A DNA stretch of 64,000 nucleotides. Source: Rhodopseudomonas sp. P2A-2r. GTDB lineage: Bacteria > Pseudomonadota > Alphaproteobacteria > Rhizobiales > Xanthobacteraceae. The stretch spans positions 3,814,001 to 3,878,000 of the forward strand of contig NZ_CP110389.1 of NCBI RefSeq assembly GCF_026015985.1, read 5' to 3'. Shown one piece after another: positions 32,578 through 42,152 of the stretch; positions within the stretch are counted from its first letter, which is position 1, and every line of letters starts with the position of its first letter. The notes under the pieces were generated by a model. That model did not search any database and was not told the origin of the DNA. It saw only the letters and a program-made list of their open reading frames with translations. Position numbers and translations under genes: made by a program.

Positions 32578-34002
32578 ATGGCTTTCAAGGAATATGCCGA
32601 GTTCGACGCCGTCGGTCTCGCCGAACTGGTGCGCAGCAAGCAGGTCAGTGCCGGCGAACTGCTGGATGAAGCCGTCGCGCGCACCGACGCGGTCAACCCC
32701 GCCATCAACGCGGTCGTGGTCCGGCACGACGATTACGCACGACAGCAGATCAGGGACGGCCTGCCCGACGCGCCGTTCGCCGGCGTGCCGTTCCTGCTCA
32801 AGGACCTCGACCTGCTCGACGGCACCCGCACCACCTTCGGCGCCAATCTCTTCAGGGACAACGTCGCCGACCACACCGGCACCCTCGCCGGGCGTTTCCT
32901 CAAGGCCGGCCTGACCATCTTCGGCAAGAGCGCGAGCCCGGAATTCGGGCTGATGCCGACCACCGAATGCCGCCTGCATGGCCCGACCCGCAATCCCTGG
33001 AATCTCGCACACTCCTCCGGCGGCTCATCCGGCGGCGCCGCAGCCGCCGTAGCCGCGCGGATCCTGCCGGTGGCCCATGCCAGCGACGGCGGCGGCTCGA
33101 TCCGGATTCCGGCTGCGGCCTGCGGCGTGTTCGGCCTGAAGCCGACCCGCGCCCGCAATCCTGTCGGCCCCGATCGCGGCGAAGGCTGGGGCGGCTTTTC
33201 CTGCAGCCATGTGGTCAGCATCAGCGTGCGCGACAGCGCGGCGATGCTCGACGCCGTGCACGGCCCGGAGCCGACCAGCCCCTATCACGCGCCGGTGCCG
33301 CAGCGTCCGTTCCTCGACGAGATCAGCCGCGAGCCCGGCCGGTTGCGCATCTCCTTCACCGACAAGTCGCCCTATGGCGACGCCATCGATCCCGAGATTG
33401 CCGCCGCGGTACGCGACGTCGCCACCCTGCTGGAAGGACTTGGCCACCACATCGAGGAGCGCGCGCCGGTGTTGCCGGCCGATCCGGCGCAGGTGATCGC
33501 GGCGATCGTCGCCGCCAACACCGCCCTGACGGTGCGGCTCGCCGAGCAGAAACTGGGCCGTGCCGTGACCGCGGATGATTTCGAGAAACTGACCCTGGGC
33601 AGCGCCCACAATGCGCGAAAAGCCAGCGCGGTCGACTATGTCGCCGCGCAGCAAAATGCTTTCCTGATCTCACGCGCCGTGACCGCCTTCTTCGCGGGCT
33701 GCGATGTATTCCTGTCGCCGACGCTGTGCCTGCCGCCGGTGCGGCTTGGCGAGATCGACACGATGTCGGACAATCTCGGCGGCATCGCGCCGTTGCTGCG
33801 GCGCTATATGCCGGGCACCAGCATGGCCAACATGACCGGCCAGCCGTCGATGTCGGTGCCGCTGGCCTGGAGCGCTAGTGGACTGCCTCTCGGCATGATG
33901 TTCACCGGTCATTTTGGCGACGAGGCGACGCTGTTTTGCGTTGCAGCGCAGCTCGAGCAGATCCGTCCGTGGCGGCACAAGCGGCCGCCGATCTGCGCCT
34001 GA
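32578..34002 (+). CDS. amidase signature family hydrolase
   Basis: The protein has 474 residues from ATG 32578. The Ser-Ser-Lys triad is visible: Lys in FLLKDLDLLDG, and the Gly/Ser-rich block SSGGSSGGAAAAVAARILPV with HASDGGGSIRIPAA carrying the nucleophile Ser. FAGVPFLLKD and GVFGLKPTRAR are further family marks. Length and pattern resemble 6-aminohexanoate cyclic-dimer hydrolase-like amidases, but the substrate is open. The enzyme is presumably cytosolic, as no signal peptide is present. Confidence 0.88.
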   Translation: MAFKEYAEFDAVGLAELVRSKQVSAGELLDEAVARTDAVNPAINAVVVRHDDYARQQIRDGLPDAPFAGVPFLLKDLDLLDGTRTTFGANLFRDNVADHTGTLAGRFLKAGLTIFGKSASPEFGLMPTTECRLHGPTRNPWNLAHSSGGSSGGAAAAVAARILPVAHASDGGGSIRIPAAACGVFGLKPTRARNPVGPDRGEGWGGFSCSHVVSISVRDSAAMLDAVHGPEPTSPYHAPVPQRPFLDEISREPGRLRISFTDKSPYGDAIDPEIAAAVRDVATLLEGLGHHIEERAPVLPADPAQVIAAIVAANTALTVRLAEQKLGRAVTADDFEKLTLGSAHNARKASAVDYVAAQQNAFLISRAVTAFFAGCDVFLSPTLCLPPVRLGEIDTMSDNLGGIAPLLRRYMPGTSMANMTGQPSMSVPLAWSASGLPLGMMFTGHFGDEATLFCVAAQLEQIRPWRHKRPPICA

Positions 34003-34090
34003 ATTCGGCCAAAAGCCTTTCTTAACAAGGAACCTGCTATAGTTGATGGAGTCATATTTGTAGTTCAGCAGGTTGCCGGGAGATGCGTTT

Positions 34091-34552
34091 TTGAACCAGA
34101 ACGATCCGACCGATCATGCACTCGCGGCGATTGCGAGCATTCTCGATCATCCCGCCGAGAACCTGAGCCCCAGGACGGAGTCCGCTGCCCCGCCGGCGGC
34201 TGACGAACCGGCCCACGCTGCCGAACCGGTGGAGGAGCCGGCTCCGAGCATTGCCCCCGAACCGGAGGCCATCGACGTCGATCACTACGTGAAACTCGGC
34301 CCTGGTCCGCTCGAGGCGATCCGGTTTCGCTGGGCAGCGCGGCGCGACGACGAAGGCCGCTACTTCGTCGACGAGACCATCGGTTCGAATTCACGGCCGC
34401 TGAGCAGCGGGCCGATGCCGAAGGACGAGGTGATCGGTTTCATCGACGCGCGAGCCCGCGAGGCGCAGCAGCGCTTTGACGCGCTGAAAAGCCAGATGAC
34501 ACTCCGCCCGCACGACGCCGACCACGACGGCTACGAAGCCGGCGAGAGCTGA
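34091..34552 (+). CDS. hypothetical protein
   Basis: TTG 34091 has GGGAG 8 bases upstream; a frame from TTG 34073 is an alternative. The protein has 153 residues: a disordered Pro/Ala/Glu-rich first half, then DHYVKLGPGPLEAIRFRW and DDEGRYFVDETIGSNSRPL, with a helical end REAQQRFDALKSQM. Probably a small alpha/beta domain with a linker. Function unknown. Confidence 0.5.
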   Translation: MNQNDPTDHALAAIASILDHPAENLSPRTESAAPPAADEPAHAAEPVEEPAPSIAPEPEAIDVDHYVKLGPGPLEAIRFRWAARRDDEGRYFVDETIGSNSRPLSSGPMPKDEVIGFIDARAREAQQRFDALKSQMTLRPHDADHDGYEAGES

Positions 34553-34678
34553 CGCATCCCACCGTCGGACAACGGTGTGTCGATCGCTTCCCCGCGTTGA
34601 AACGCGCCGGCATCCCTGTAGAATGGCCGTCAACCTGCGCATCCAATCGCGGTGATGTGGGACAATGGGGGACACAAT

Positions 34679-35458
34679 ATGAGGGGACGCCTCGCAGCCG
34701 GCCTGTGCGCCGCGCTGATGTTCATGACCGCGCCGTTGCTCGCTCAGACGCCGTCGCGGCTCGACGACATCGTCAAGCGCGGGACCATTCGCGTCGGCCT
34801 GACCGGCGATTACATGCCGTTCAGTTCGTACCAGGGCGACACATCGACCTTTCGCGGCTTCGACGTCGACATGGCGGAAGCCCTGGCGAAGGCTCTCGGC
34901 GTCAAGGCCGAATACGTCAAGACCAGCTGGCCGAAACTGATGGCGGATTTCGAGGCCGATCAATTCGACATGGCCATGGGCGGCGTATCCATCACCCTCG
35001 ATCGCCAGAAGAAGGGACTGTTCTCGACCCCGATCATGCGCGAGGGCAAGACGCCGATCGCCCGCTGCGCCGACAATGGCAAGTTCGAGACGCTCGCCGA
35101 GATCGATCGGCCCGGCGTCCGCGTGATCGTCAATCCCGGCGGCACCAACGAGCGCTTTGCGCGGGCCCATGTGAAGAACGCCGAGATCAGGATGCACAAC
35201 GACAATGTGACCATCTTCGATGAGATCGCCAACGGCCGCGCCGACCTGATGATGACCGATTCATCGGAGACTTTGTACCAGCAGAAACTGCATCGCGGCG
35301 TGCTGTGCGCGGTACATCCCGGCAAGCCGTTCGACTTCGCCGAAAAGGCCTACTGGCTGCAGCGCGATGTACCGCTGAAGGCGTTCGTCGATCAGTGGCT
35401 GCACATCGTCATCGAGGACGGCAGCTACAAGTCCATCTACAGCCGCTGGTTCGACTAG
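34679..35458 (+). CDS. pheC: periplasmic cyclohexadienyl dehydratase-like protein
   Basis: The protein has 259 residues from ATG 34679, with a signal peptide (LAAGLCAALMFMTAPLLA). The body is an SBP_bac_3 fold. Blocks closely match Pseudomonas PheC as I remember it: GDYMPFSSY, FRGFDVDMAEAL, SWPKLMADFEADQFDMAMGG, VNPGGTNERFARAH, DNVTIFDEIANGRADLMMTD and the end PFDFAEKAYWLQRD. PheC converts prephenate or arogenate to phenylpyruvate or phenylalanine in the periplasm. Members of this fold can also simply bind amino acids, so the enzyme role is probable, not certain. Confidence 0.65.
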   Translation: MRGRLAAGLCAALMFMTAPLLAQTPSRLDDIVKRGTIRVGLTGDYMPFSSYQGDTSTFRGFDVDMAEALAKALGVKAEYVKTSWPKLMADFEADQFDMAMGGVSITLDRQKKGLFSTPIMREGKTPIARCADNGKFETLAEIDRPGVRVIVNPGGTNERFARAHVKNAEIRMHNDNVTIFDEIANGRADLMMTDSSETLYQQKLHRGVLCAVHPGKPFDFAEKAYWLQRDVPLKAFVDQWLHIVIEDGSYKSIYSRWFD

Positions 35459-35660
35459 ATTTTCATCACATCGGCGGTCGCATTTCGCCAAGAAAATGTC
35501 GCCATCCGCGGGCACCTTGTGCGGCGTCGGCACGCCTTGGCGTGGCTTCGGCATTGACCGGTCGCGCATCGCGGCCGTCGCCAACGCGCCTGCGGCAGAT
35601 CACCGACGCTGCGCGCCGCGTATGAAACCAGACTGATAGCAAACCGCTCAGGAGGTCATC

Positions 35661-36323
35661 ATGAAACGGCTTGTGACCCTCGCCACACTGCTATTGGCCG
35701 GCACCGCCGCCCAGGCGACCGATGTCTCGATAGCCAATAGCACCGATTGCCGTAATACACCCTGCCCTGCGACGGCGATTCCGGCGCGTACGCCATCACC
35801 CGCCAAACACAGCGCCGCCGCACCGGCCGCGGTTCAGGTGAAACCGCACGCCGCGAACGCGGCCAAGTCCGCCGACAAGGTCACCAAACTGAGCGCGGTG
35901 CCGGCTTCGGTGGCCGCGGCGCGCGCCGAAATGCCGGTGGCCAAGCCGGCGACGCCCGCGGTGACCAACCCCGCGGTTGTGGCGTCGCTGCAGAAACAGC
36001 AGCCCGTGGCTCCGCGTCCGCCGAGTTCCCCGCTCGGGGTCTGGCTCACCGAGGAGAAGGAAGGCAAGGTTCGCATCGAGCCTTGCGGCACCAACCTGTG
36101 CGGCTATTCTGTGAACACACAGACCGACGCCAATGCCGATCAGGTGCTGATCAACATGAAGCCTGTGAGCGATATCAAATGGAGCGGCCGGATCTTCGAT
36201 CCCAACAGCGGCAGCACATATGATTCCACCATCGCGCTGAAGAGCCCGGACAGCCTGCGCGTACAGGGCTGCGCCTTCGGCGGGATGTTCTGCGGCGGCC
36301 AGACCTGGAGCCGGGTGAACTGA
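35661..36323 (+). CDS. exported DUF2147 protein
   Basis: The protein has 220 residues with a signal peptide (RLVTLATLLLAGTAAQA), then about 100 residues of Ala/Pro/Lys-rich linker. The C-terminal DUF2147 domain begins SPLGVWLTEEKEGKVRIEPC and continues GTNLCGYSV, DIKWSGRIFDP, SPDSLRVQGCAFGG. Such proteins are small periplasmic beta-barrels of unknown function. The long linker is unusual and might span the periplasm or bind the wall. Confidence 0.85.
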   Translation: MKRLVTLATLLLAGTAAQATDVSIANSTDCRNTPCPATAIPARTPSPAKHSAAAPAAVQVKPHAANAAKSADKVTKLSAVPASVAAARAEMPVAKPATPAVTNPAVVASLQKQQPVAPRPPSSPLGVWLTEEKEGKVRIEPCGTNLCGYSVNTQTDANADQVLINMKPVSDIKWSGRIFDPNSGSTYDSTIALKSPDSLRVQGCAFGGMFCGGQTWSRVN

Positions 36324-36380
36324 GCGTCACTTCGCCCCACTGCGGACGTTGCGCCTGCCCCGAACGACAACAGACGTTTG

Positions 36381-36788
36381 TCAGCCGCCCACCGCTGCAT
36401 TGTAGTCCGCGTCGGACACCTGCTCCATCCAGGTGGCAAAGCTGCCGTCGAGGGATTCCTGCATGGCGATATGGACCATGCCGTTGCTCGGCGAGGCGCC
36501 GTGCCAGTGCTTCTCGCCAGGCGGAATCCACACGGTGTCGCCGGGCCTGATTTCCCTGACGGGCTCGCCCAGCGTCTGCACCCGGCCAACGCCGGAGATC
36601 ACATACAGGGTCTGGCCGAGCGGATGGCTGTGCCAGGCGGTGCGGGCGCCGGGCTCGAAGCCGACGCGGGTCGCCACCAGCCGCGCCGGCGCTTCCGCCG
36701 CGACGATCGGGTCCTGCCAGACAGTGCCGGTGAAATAGTCCTGCGGCGCGCGTGCCGTAGGACGCGAACCGGCGGCGATGATCTTCAT
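36381..36788 (-). CDS. cupin-domain protein
   Basis: ATG 36788 follows AGGAGG by 6-7 bases. The protein has 135 residues. GARTAWHSHPLGQTLYVISG is cupin motif 1 (HxH, with Gln in place of the usual Glu spacing) and PGDTVWIPPGEKHWHGAS is motif 2. A metal-binding beta-barrel of the type found in carboxymuconolactone-associated or quercetinase-like enzymes; the substrate cannot be told. It is followed by an interspersed repeat and then the RraA-like gene. Confidence 0.85.
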   Translation of the reverse strand: MKIIAAGSRPTARAPQDYFTGTVWQDPIVAAEAPARLVATRVGFEPGARTAWHSHPLGQTLYVISGVGRVQTLGEPVREIRPGDTVWIPPGEKHWHGASPSNGMVHIAMQESLDGSFATWMEQVSDADYNAAVGG

Positions 36789-36807
36789 GGCATGACCTCC
36801 TGAGCAA

Positions 36808-36913
36808 CCCTCATGGTGAGGAGCGCGCTCTTGGCGCGAGTCTCGAACCATGAGGGATGAACATTCCCCCATCCTTCGAGACGCGGCGAAGCCGCCGCTC
36901 CTCAGGATGAGGG
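36808..36913. repeat. interspersed palindromic repeat, copy 1
   Basis: CCCTCATGGTGAGGAGCGC at the left and GCCGCTCCTCAGGATGAGGG at the right form inverted arms, with GTCTCGAACCATGAGG and CATCCTTCGAGACGCGGC inside. The same element recurs at 40471-40570. Repeats with these words are common between genes in Bradyrhizobium/Rhodopseudomonas-type genomes. Confidence 0.85.
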
Positions 36914-36929
36914 TTGATAACAACAGTCG

Positions 36930-37628
36930 TTACTTCTTCGACGCGGCGTAGCGCGCCTTGGTCTCGGCGTTCATCGGATACAGGCCCGGCAGCACGGCGC
37001 CGTTGTTGACCTCGTCGACGATCCACGCCTCCATGCGCTCCTGCTCCGCGCCTTCGGCGAGGATCAGGTCGAGGAAGGCCTTGGGGATGACCACCGCGCC
37101 GTCCTGGTCGGCGACGATGACGTCATCCGGGAAAATGGCAACGCCGCCGCAGCCGATCGGTTCGCCCCAGCCGACGAAGGTGAGGCCGGCGACCGACGGC
37201 GGCGCGGCATAGCCGGCACACCACACCGGCAGGTCGGTACCGAGCACGCCTTCGAGATCGCGGACGGCGCCATCGGTGACCAATGCAGTCACGCCGCGCT
37301 TCTTCATGCGCGCGCAGAGGATGTCGCCGAAGATGCCGGCATCGACGACGCCCATGGCGTCCACCACCGCGATGCAGCCATCCGGCATGGCTTCGATGGC
37401 GGTGCGGGTCGAGATCGGCGACGACCACGACTCGGGCGTGGCGAGATCCTCGCGCGCCGGCACGAAGCGCAGCGTGAAGGCCGGGCCGACCAGGCGCGGT
37501 GCGCCGGGACGCAGCGGCCGGGCGCCGCGCAGCCAGACGTTCCGCAGCCCCTTCTTCAGCAGGACCGTGGTGATGGTCGCCGTTGAGACTTTCGACAGAA
37601 TGGCGATGGCTTCGGGGGTCAGGGACAT
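36930..37628 (-). CDS. RraA-like / HMG-CHA aldolase family protein
   Basis: The protein has 232 residues from ATG 37628. STATITTVLLKKGLRNVWLRG, then VGPAFTLRFVPAREDLA, AVVDAMGVVDAGIFGDIL, GVTALVTDGAVRDLEG and VIVADQDGAVVIPKAFL are the blocks of the RraA fold, with the GAxRD metal-binding turn (DGAVRD) present. Members are either RNase E inhibitors or, as more often in this size class, 4-hydroxy-4-methyl-2-oxoglutarate type aldolases. No catabolic partner genes lie nearby. Confidence 0.85.
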   Translation of the reverse strand: MSLTPEAIAILSKVSTATITTVLLKKGLRNVWLRGARPLRPGAPRLVGPAFTLRFVPAREDLATPESWSSPISTRTAIEAMPDGCIAVVDAMGVVDAGIFGDILCARMKKRGVTALVTDGAVRDLEGVLGTDLPVWCAGYAAPPSVAGLTFVGWGEPIGCGGVAIFPDDVIVADQDGAVVIPKAFLDLILAEGAEQERMEAWIVDEVNNGAVLPGLYPMNAETKARYAASKK

Positions 37629-37866
37629 GGCGCGGCTTCTTCCGGTGAGGTTTGATTGGCGGCGCATCTTGCGGGGCAAGGCCGCCGCGTCAAGGGGCGT
37701 CAGCGCGCATCGCAAGGCGCGCCACGCATGGCAACCGATCACCCCAGCTTATCGCACTGATGTGCATTAATTTATTGAAGTCGCACGGCTATTTGCAAGA
37801 AAGCGAATTCCGTTCCGCGGTGAAACGCGCTACAGCTGCAGCGTCCAACACCGATGTTGTGAGGCC

Positions 37867-38598
37867 ATGATCGCGCCCCTTTCCCCGCCCCGTATCCTGC
37901 CCAGTGGCGACGCCGCGATCACGGTCGAGTTCAGCCGCACCATCGACGCCGACGCCAATCGCCGCGTGCTGGCGCTCGATCGCCATTTGGCGCGCGAGCC
38001 GATCGCGGGGATCACCGAGACCGTCCCGACCTATCGCTCGCTGCTGGTGCATTACGATCCGCTGCAGATCCCCTTCGACATGCTCGGCGAACAGCTGGCG
38101 GTGCTGGGCCAGCTGCCGGTGCCTGCGGCCGCCCCGGCGCGGCGCTGGCGCGTTCCGGTGGCCTATGGCGGCGAGAACGGCATCGATCTCGAAGATGTCG
38201 CCAGGACCCTGAACATCACCCCGGACGAGGTGGTGGCGCGCCATGTCGCCGGCGACTATCGCGTCGCCATGATCGGCTTCACGCCGGGCTGGTCCTATCT
38301 CAGCGGCCTGTCGCCGGACATGCAGATGTCGCGACGACAAAATCCCCGGCTGTTGACGCCGGCCGGCACCGTCTCGATCGGCGGCATCCAGACCGGCATC
38401 CAGTGTCTCGCCGGCCCCAGCGGCTGGCACCTGCTCGGGCGTACAGCAGTCCGCACCTATCAGCTGCATCGCGATCCGATCTTCCTGCTGGAGCCCGGCG
38501 ATGCCATCACCTTCTCGGCAGTGGACGAAAAAACCTTCGCCGAACAGGAGCGCGCCGCCGACGCCGGCGAGTTCGTCGCCGAACTGATGCCCTCATGA
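37867..38598 (+). CDS. pxpB: 5-oxoprolinase subunit PxpB
   Basis: The protein has 243 residues. PRILPSGDAAITVEFSR opens the KipI/allophanate-hydrolase subunit 1 domain; ALDRHLAREPIAGITETVPT, LLVHYDPLQIPFDML and RVAMIGFTPGWSYLSGL (the FTPGF/W-Y-L signature) follow, with RLLTPAGTVSIGGIQTGI at the end. With PxpA and PxpC it forms the ATP-dependent enzyme that opens 5-oxoproline to glutamate. Its stop overlaps the start of pxpC (ATGA), giving the order pxpB-pxpC-pxpA. Confidence 0.93.
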   Translation: MIAPLSPPRILPSGDAAITVEFSRTIDADANRRVLALDRHLAREPIAGITETVPTYRSLLVHYDPLQIPFDMLGEQLAVLGQLPVPAAAPARRWRVPVAYGGENGIDLEDVARTLNITPDEVVARHVAGDYRVAMIGFTPGWSYLSGLSPDMQMSRRQNPRLLTPAGTVSIGGIQTGIQCLAGPSGWHLLGRTAVRTYQLHRDPIFLLEPGDAITFSAVDEKTFAEQERAADAGEFVAELMPS

Positions 38599-39650
38599 GC
38601 AAGCTCCTCATCACCGCCATCAGTCCCGGAAGCTCAGTGCAGGACGCCGGCCGGTTCGGCGCGCAACGTTACGGCCTGGTGCCGTCCGGCGCCGTCGACC
38701 GGGTGGCGCTCGCTGCCGCCAATGCGCTGCTCGGCAATGCGCTGTTTGCCGCCGCCATCGAGATCGGTCCGCTCAATGCCGTCGTCACCGCGCACGGCGG
38801 CGCAGTCCGCGTCGCCCTCACCGGCGCCACGCGCCCGGCCGACATCGCCGGACAACCGGTCGCGCTGAATACGTCGGTGACGCTCAATGACGGCGAGAGC
38901 CTGAACATCGGTGTCGCCCGCGGCGGCGTGTTCGGCTACCTCGCCATCGTCGGCGGCGTGCAGGGCGAGCCGATGTTCGGCAGCCTTGCGGTCAATGCCC
39001 GCGCCGGACTCGGCAGCCCCTATCCGCGCCCGCTGCAGCCGGGCGACGAGTTGCAGCTCGCCACGGCCGTCGGCAGCAGTGGCAGTGAGAAGCGCATCGA
39101 TCTGCCGGCACCGGCGGATGGCCCCATTCGCGTGGTGATGGGCCCGCAGGACGACGAGTTCGGCGACGACGCCATACGGGCGTTTCTCGACAGCGAGTGG
39201 AAAATCTCGGCCATGAGCGACCGCATGGGCTATCGCCTCGAAGGTCCGGCGATCAAGCACCTGCACGGCCACAACATCGTCTCCGACGGCACCGTCAATG
39301 GCAGCATCCAGGTGCCCGGCAACGGCGCGCCGATCATGTTGATGCCGGATCGGGGCACCTCGGGCGGCTATCCGAAGATCGCCACGGTGATCTCGACGGA
39401 CCTTGGCCGCTTCGGCCAGACCCAGCCCGGCCGCGGCTTCCGCTTCAAGGCCATCAGCATGGCGGAAGCGCAGGCGGAATACCGCGCCACCGCCGACTTG
39501 CTGCGCAGCCTGCCCGGCCGCGTCCAGGACGCCGATACGCAGTCGCTCGACATCGAGGCGCTGACCTCGGCCAATGTCGCCGGCGTCGCCGTCAGCGCCA
39601 CCGACGCCTGGAGCTGGCAGACCCAAATGCCGGCGGAGGCCGGCGACTAG
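38595..39650 (+). CDS. pxpC: 5-oxoprolinase subunit PxpC (biotin-dependent carboxyltransferase-like)
   Basis: The protein has 351 residues. ISPGSSVQDAGRFGAQRYGL is the start motif of the KipA/PxpC family, followed by GAVDRVALAAANALLGN, MGPQDDEFGDDAI, MGYRLEGPAIKH and ILMPDRGTSGGYPKIA-like blocks in the second half (APIMLMPDRGTSGGY). It lies between pxpB and pxpA in the usual operon. The translated length is normal for the family. Confidence 0.93.
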   Translation: MSKLLITAISPGSSVQDAGRFGAQRYGLVPSGAVDRVALAAANALLGNALFAAAIEIGPLNAVVTAHGGAVRVALTGATRPADIAGQPVALNTSVTLNDGESLNIGVARGGVFGYLAIVGGVQGEPMFGSLAVNARAGLGSPYPRPLQPGDELQLATAVGSSGSEKRIDLPAPADGPIRVVMGPQDDEFGDDAIRAFLDSEWKISAMSDRMGYRLEGPAIKHLHGHNIVSDGTVNGSIQVPGNGAPIMLMPDRGTSGGYPKIATVISTDLGRFGQTQPGRGFRFKAISMAEAQAEYRATADLLRSLPGRVQDADTQSLDIEALTSANVAGVAVSATDAWSWQTQMPAEAGD

Positions 39651-39683
39651 TTTTCAAAACCCTGCGAAGCGGAAAGCACAACC

Positions 39684-40448
39684 ATGAGCATCGATCTGAA
39701 CTGCGATCTGGGCGAAAGTTTCGGTGTCTGGGAGATGGGCAACGACGCCGCCATGATCGATCTGGCGAGTTCGGTCAACATCGCCTGCGGCTATCACGCA
39801 GGCGACGCCGACGTGATGCGCAAGACGGTGCAACTCGCCAAAGCACGCAACGTCTCGATCGGCGCACATCCCGGCTACCGCGACCTGCACGGCTTCGGGC
39901 GCCGGCCGATCGTCGGCCTGACGGCACTGGAGATCGAGAACCTGGTCGCCTACCAGATCGGCGCGCTGCAATCGATCGCCGCCATGGAAGGCTACAAGGT
40001 CACCCACGTGAAGGCGCACGGCGCCATCTCCAACGTCGCCTGCGAGGACGACATGACGGCGCGCGCCATCGCCGCTGGCATCAAGGGCGTCGACCGCAAC
40101 CTGGTGTTCGTGGTGCTGTCGAATTCCAAGCTGGTCAGCGCCGGCGAAGCCGCCGGCCTGCAGCTGGCGCACGAAGTGTTCGCCGACCGCGCCTACGAGG
40201 ACAATGGCAACCTGGTGTCACGCAAGAAGCCCGGCGCGGTGCTGCACGATCCCGTCATGGTCGCCGAACGCGTGGTGCGCATGGTGCAGGACGGCGCGGT
40301 GACGTCGATCACCGGCAAGGTCATCAAGATGAAGATGGACACGGTCTGCATTCACGGCGACACGCCGGGCGCCGTGGAGCTCGGCCGCCACGTACGCGAC
40401 GGGTTGAAGGCGGCGGGGATCGATGTGAAGCCGTTCAAGGCGGGATAA
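39684..40448 (+). CDS. pxpA: 5-oxoprolinase subunit PxpA (LamB/YcsF family)
   Basis: The protein has 254 residues. [20 protein letters not shown] is the diagnostic first block, then [15 protein letters not shown] (metal-binding His), [26 protein letters not shown] and [13 protein letters not shown]. The gene starts 33 bases after pxpC and completes the three-subunit 5-oxoprolinase, which recycles a damage product of glutamine and glutathione. An interspersed repeat follows it. Confidence 0.95.
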   Translation: MSIDLNCDLGESFGVWEMGNDAAMIDLASSVNIACGYHAGDADVMRKTVQLAKARNVSIGAHPGYRDLHGFGRRPIVGLTALEIENLVAYQIGALQSIAAMEGYKVTHVKAHGAISNVACEDDMTARAIAAGIKGVDRNLVFVVLSNSKLVSAGEAAGLQLAHEVFADRAYEDNGNLVSRKKPGAVLHDPVMVAERVVRMVQDGAVTSITGKVIKMKMDTVCIHGDTPGAVELGRHVRDGLKAAGIDVKPFKAG

Positions 40449-40470
40449 ACCTCCACCACGGCAAGCACCG

Positions 40471-40570
40471 CCCTCATGGTGAGGAGCGCGTCTCCTCGGC
40501 GCGCGTCTCGAACCATGACGCGCGTGGCATCCTTCGAGACGCGGCGAAGACGCCGCTCCTCAGGATGAGG
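40471..40570. repeat. interspersed palindromic repeat, copy 2
   Basis: Same outer words as copy 1 at 36808 (CCCTCATGGTGAGGAGCGC and CGCCGCTCCTCAGGATGAGG) with small internal differences. It lies between the ends of two convergent genes, where it may also act as a terminator. Confidence 0.85.
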
Positions 40571-40600
40571 TCGGAGGTTGTGGCCTTGCTCAGGCCTACA

Positions 40601-41641
40601 TCACCTGTCGTTCAACATCCCCTCATGCGGCAGACCCTCGATCGGGCATTCTTCCACACCCACCGTGGTGCGCGTGAACGCCTCGACGTTCTCGCGCGCC
40701 TTTTCGGGATCAGAGACCCAGGTCGAGTAGAAATCGAACGGGCAGCCGCTGACGCCCTTGTTGCTTTCGCCGGAATTGATGGTGCCGGTGTAGCCGCGGT
40801 GCAGCAGCTTGAAGAGATGGTTTTCCGACTGGCCGTTGCGGCGGGCGTCGCGGATCAATGATTTCGACAGCGCGGCGTACTGGATGCCGTAATCCTCTTC
40901 GCCGCATTCGCCGAGGGTGCGCCCGTCGAAGCCGATGATTGCCGAATGACCGAAATAAGAATAGACGCCGTCGAAGCCCGACGCATTGGCAACTGCGACA
41001 TAGACGTTGTTGGCCCAGGCCATCGCCTTGGCCATCAGGACCTGCTGGTCCTTGGCCGGATACATGTAGCCCTGGCAGCGCACGATCAGTTCGGCGCCCT
41101 TCATGGCGCAGTCGCGCCAGATCTCCGGATAGTTGCCGTCATCGCAGATGATCAGCGAGACCTTGAGGCCCTTCGGGCCTTCCGAGACGTAGGTGCAGTT
41201 GCCGGGATACCAGCCCTCGATCGGCACCCACGGCATGATCTTGCGATACTTCTGCACGATCTCGCCCTGATCGTTCATCAGAATGAGCGTGTTGTACGGC
41301 GCCTTGTGCGGATGCTGCTCATGGCGCTCGCCGGTCAGCGAGAACACGCCCCACACCTTGGCCTTGCGGCACGCTGCGGCAAAAATGTCAGTCTCCTCGC
41401 CCGGAACCTGTGACGCCGTCTCGTACATCTCCGCGGAGTCGTACATGATCCCTTGCGTGGAATATTCCGGAAAGATCACCAGATCCATGCCGGGCAGTCC
41501 GGACTTCATGCCGACGATCATGTCGGCGATCTTCTGCGCGTTGGCCAGCACCTCGGCCTTGGTATGCAGCCGCGGCATCTTGTAGTTCACGACGGCGACG
41601 CCGACGGTGTCCTTGCTGGATGAAATATCGCCGTGGTGCAT
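40601..41641 (-). CDS. amiE: aliphatic amidase (AmiE type)
   Basis: The protein has 346 residues, the usual AmiE size. [20 protein letters not shown] is the typical start. The nitrilase-superfamily triad is visible: Glu in [14 protein letters not shown], Lys in [14 protein letters not shown] and Cys in [16 protein letters not shown]. The enzyme releases ammonia from short-chain amides such as acetamide and propionamide in the cytosol. No linked AmiC/R regulator or transporter is seen next to it; the nitrogen theme continues in the nirA operon to the right. Confidence 0.93.
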   Translation of the reverse strand: MHHGDISSSKDTVGVAVVNYKMPRLHTKAEVLANAQKIADMIVGMKSGLPGMDLVIFPEYSTQGIMYDSAEMYETASQVPGEETDIFAAACRKAKVWGVFSLTGERHEQHPHKAPYNTLILMNDQGEIVQKYRKIMPWVPIEGWYPGNCTYVSEGPKGLKVSLIICDDGNYPEIWRDCAMKGAELIVRCQGYMYPAKDQQVLMAKAMAWANNVYVAVANASGFDGVYSYFGHSAIIGFDGRTLGECGEEDYGIQYAALSKSLIRDARRNGQSENHLFKLLHRGYTGTINSGESNKGVSGCPFDFYSTWVSDPEKARENVEAFTRTTVGVEECPIEGLPHEGMLNDR

Positions 41642-41800
41642 CGCTGAACTCCCTGCCAGAACCGACGTCTGTCGGCGTCATGCAAGGAGGACCAGGCCAC
41701 CGACATCGCGCCGCGTCGAACGGGCGCTACAGTCAGCCAGCTACGGTCGCGCAGCCATACGTGGATCTCGCGGATGCAGGAAGGCTCCTACGCGGGACGA

Positions 41801-41953
41801 TCAGAACGGATGGACCGACAGTGTCCCCAGCACGATGGCGGCGATCAGCGCCAGCGAGCTGTACAGCGCGAAGGTCTGGATATGGACGGCCGAGCCGCGC
41901 GATGCCATGCGGGCACGTCCATGCAAGCGGGCTTCCGCAGACAGTTCACGCAT
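41801..41953 (-). CDS. 50-residue membrane protein
   Basis: GGAG lies 8 bases before ATG 41953; an upstream ATG at 41983 is in frame but without a site. Residues 1-25 are soluble and basic; TFALYSSLALIAAIVLGTL is a single membrane helix. Function unknown. Confidence 0.5.
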   Translation of the reverse strand: MRELSAEARLHGRARMASRGSAVHIQTFALYSSLALIAAIVLGTLSVHPF

Positions 41954-42152
41954 CGTGGTTCTCCAATCGGGCATCTCACGCATAACAAAATGCTGATTTG
42001 CCCCTGAAGCAAGCGCGCCTCGAAAATAACGATACGGACTCCGCAAAACCACGCTGCAGAGACGAAACATCTCCGGATCGATTCATCGCGAGAATTTTAT
42101 TCGCTCAAGTTTTATGGACTGACGGTATTCCTGATCGTCGCCCCCGGCAGTC

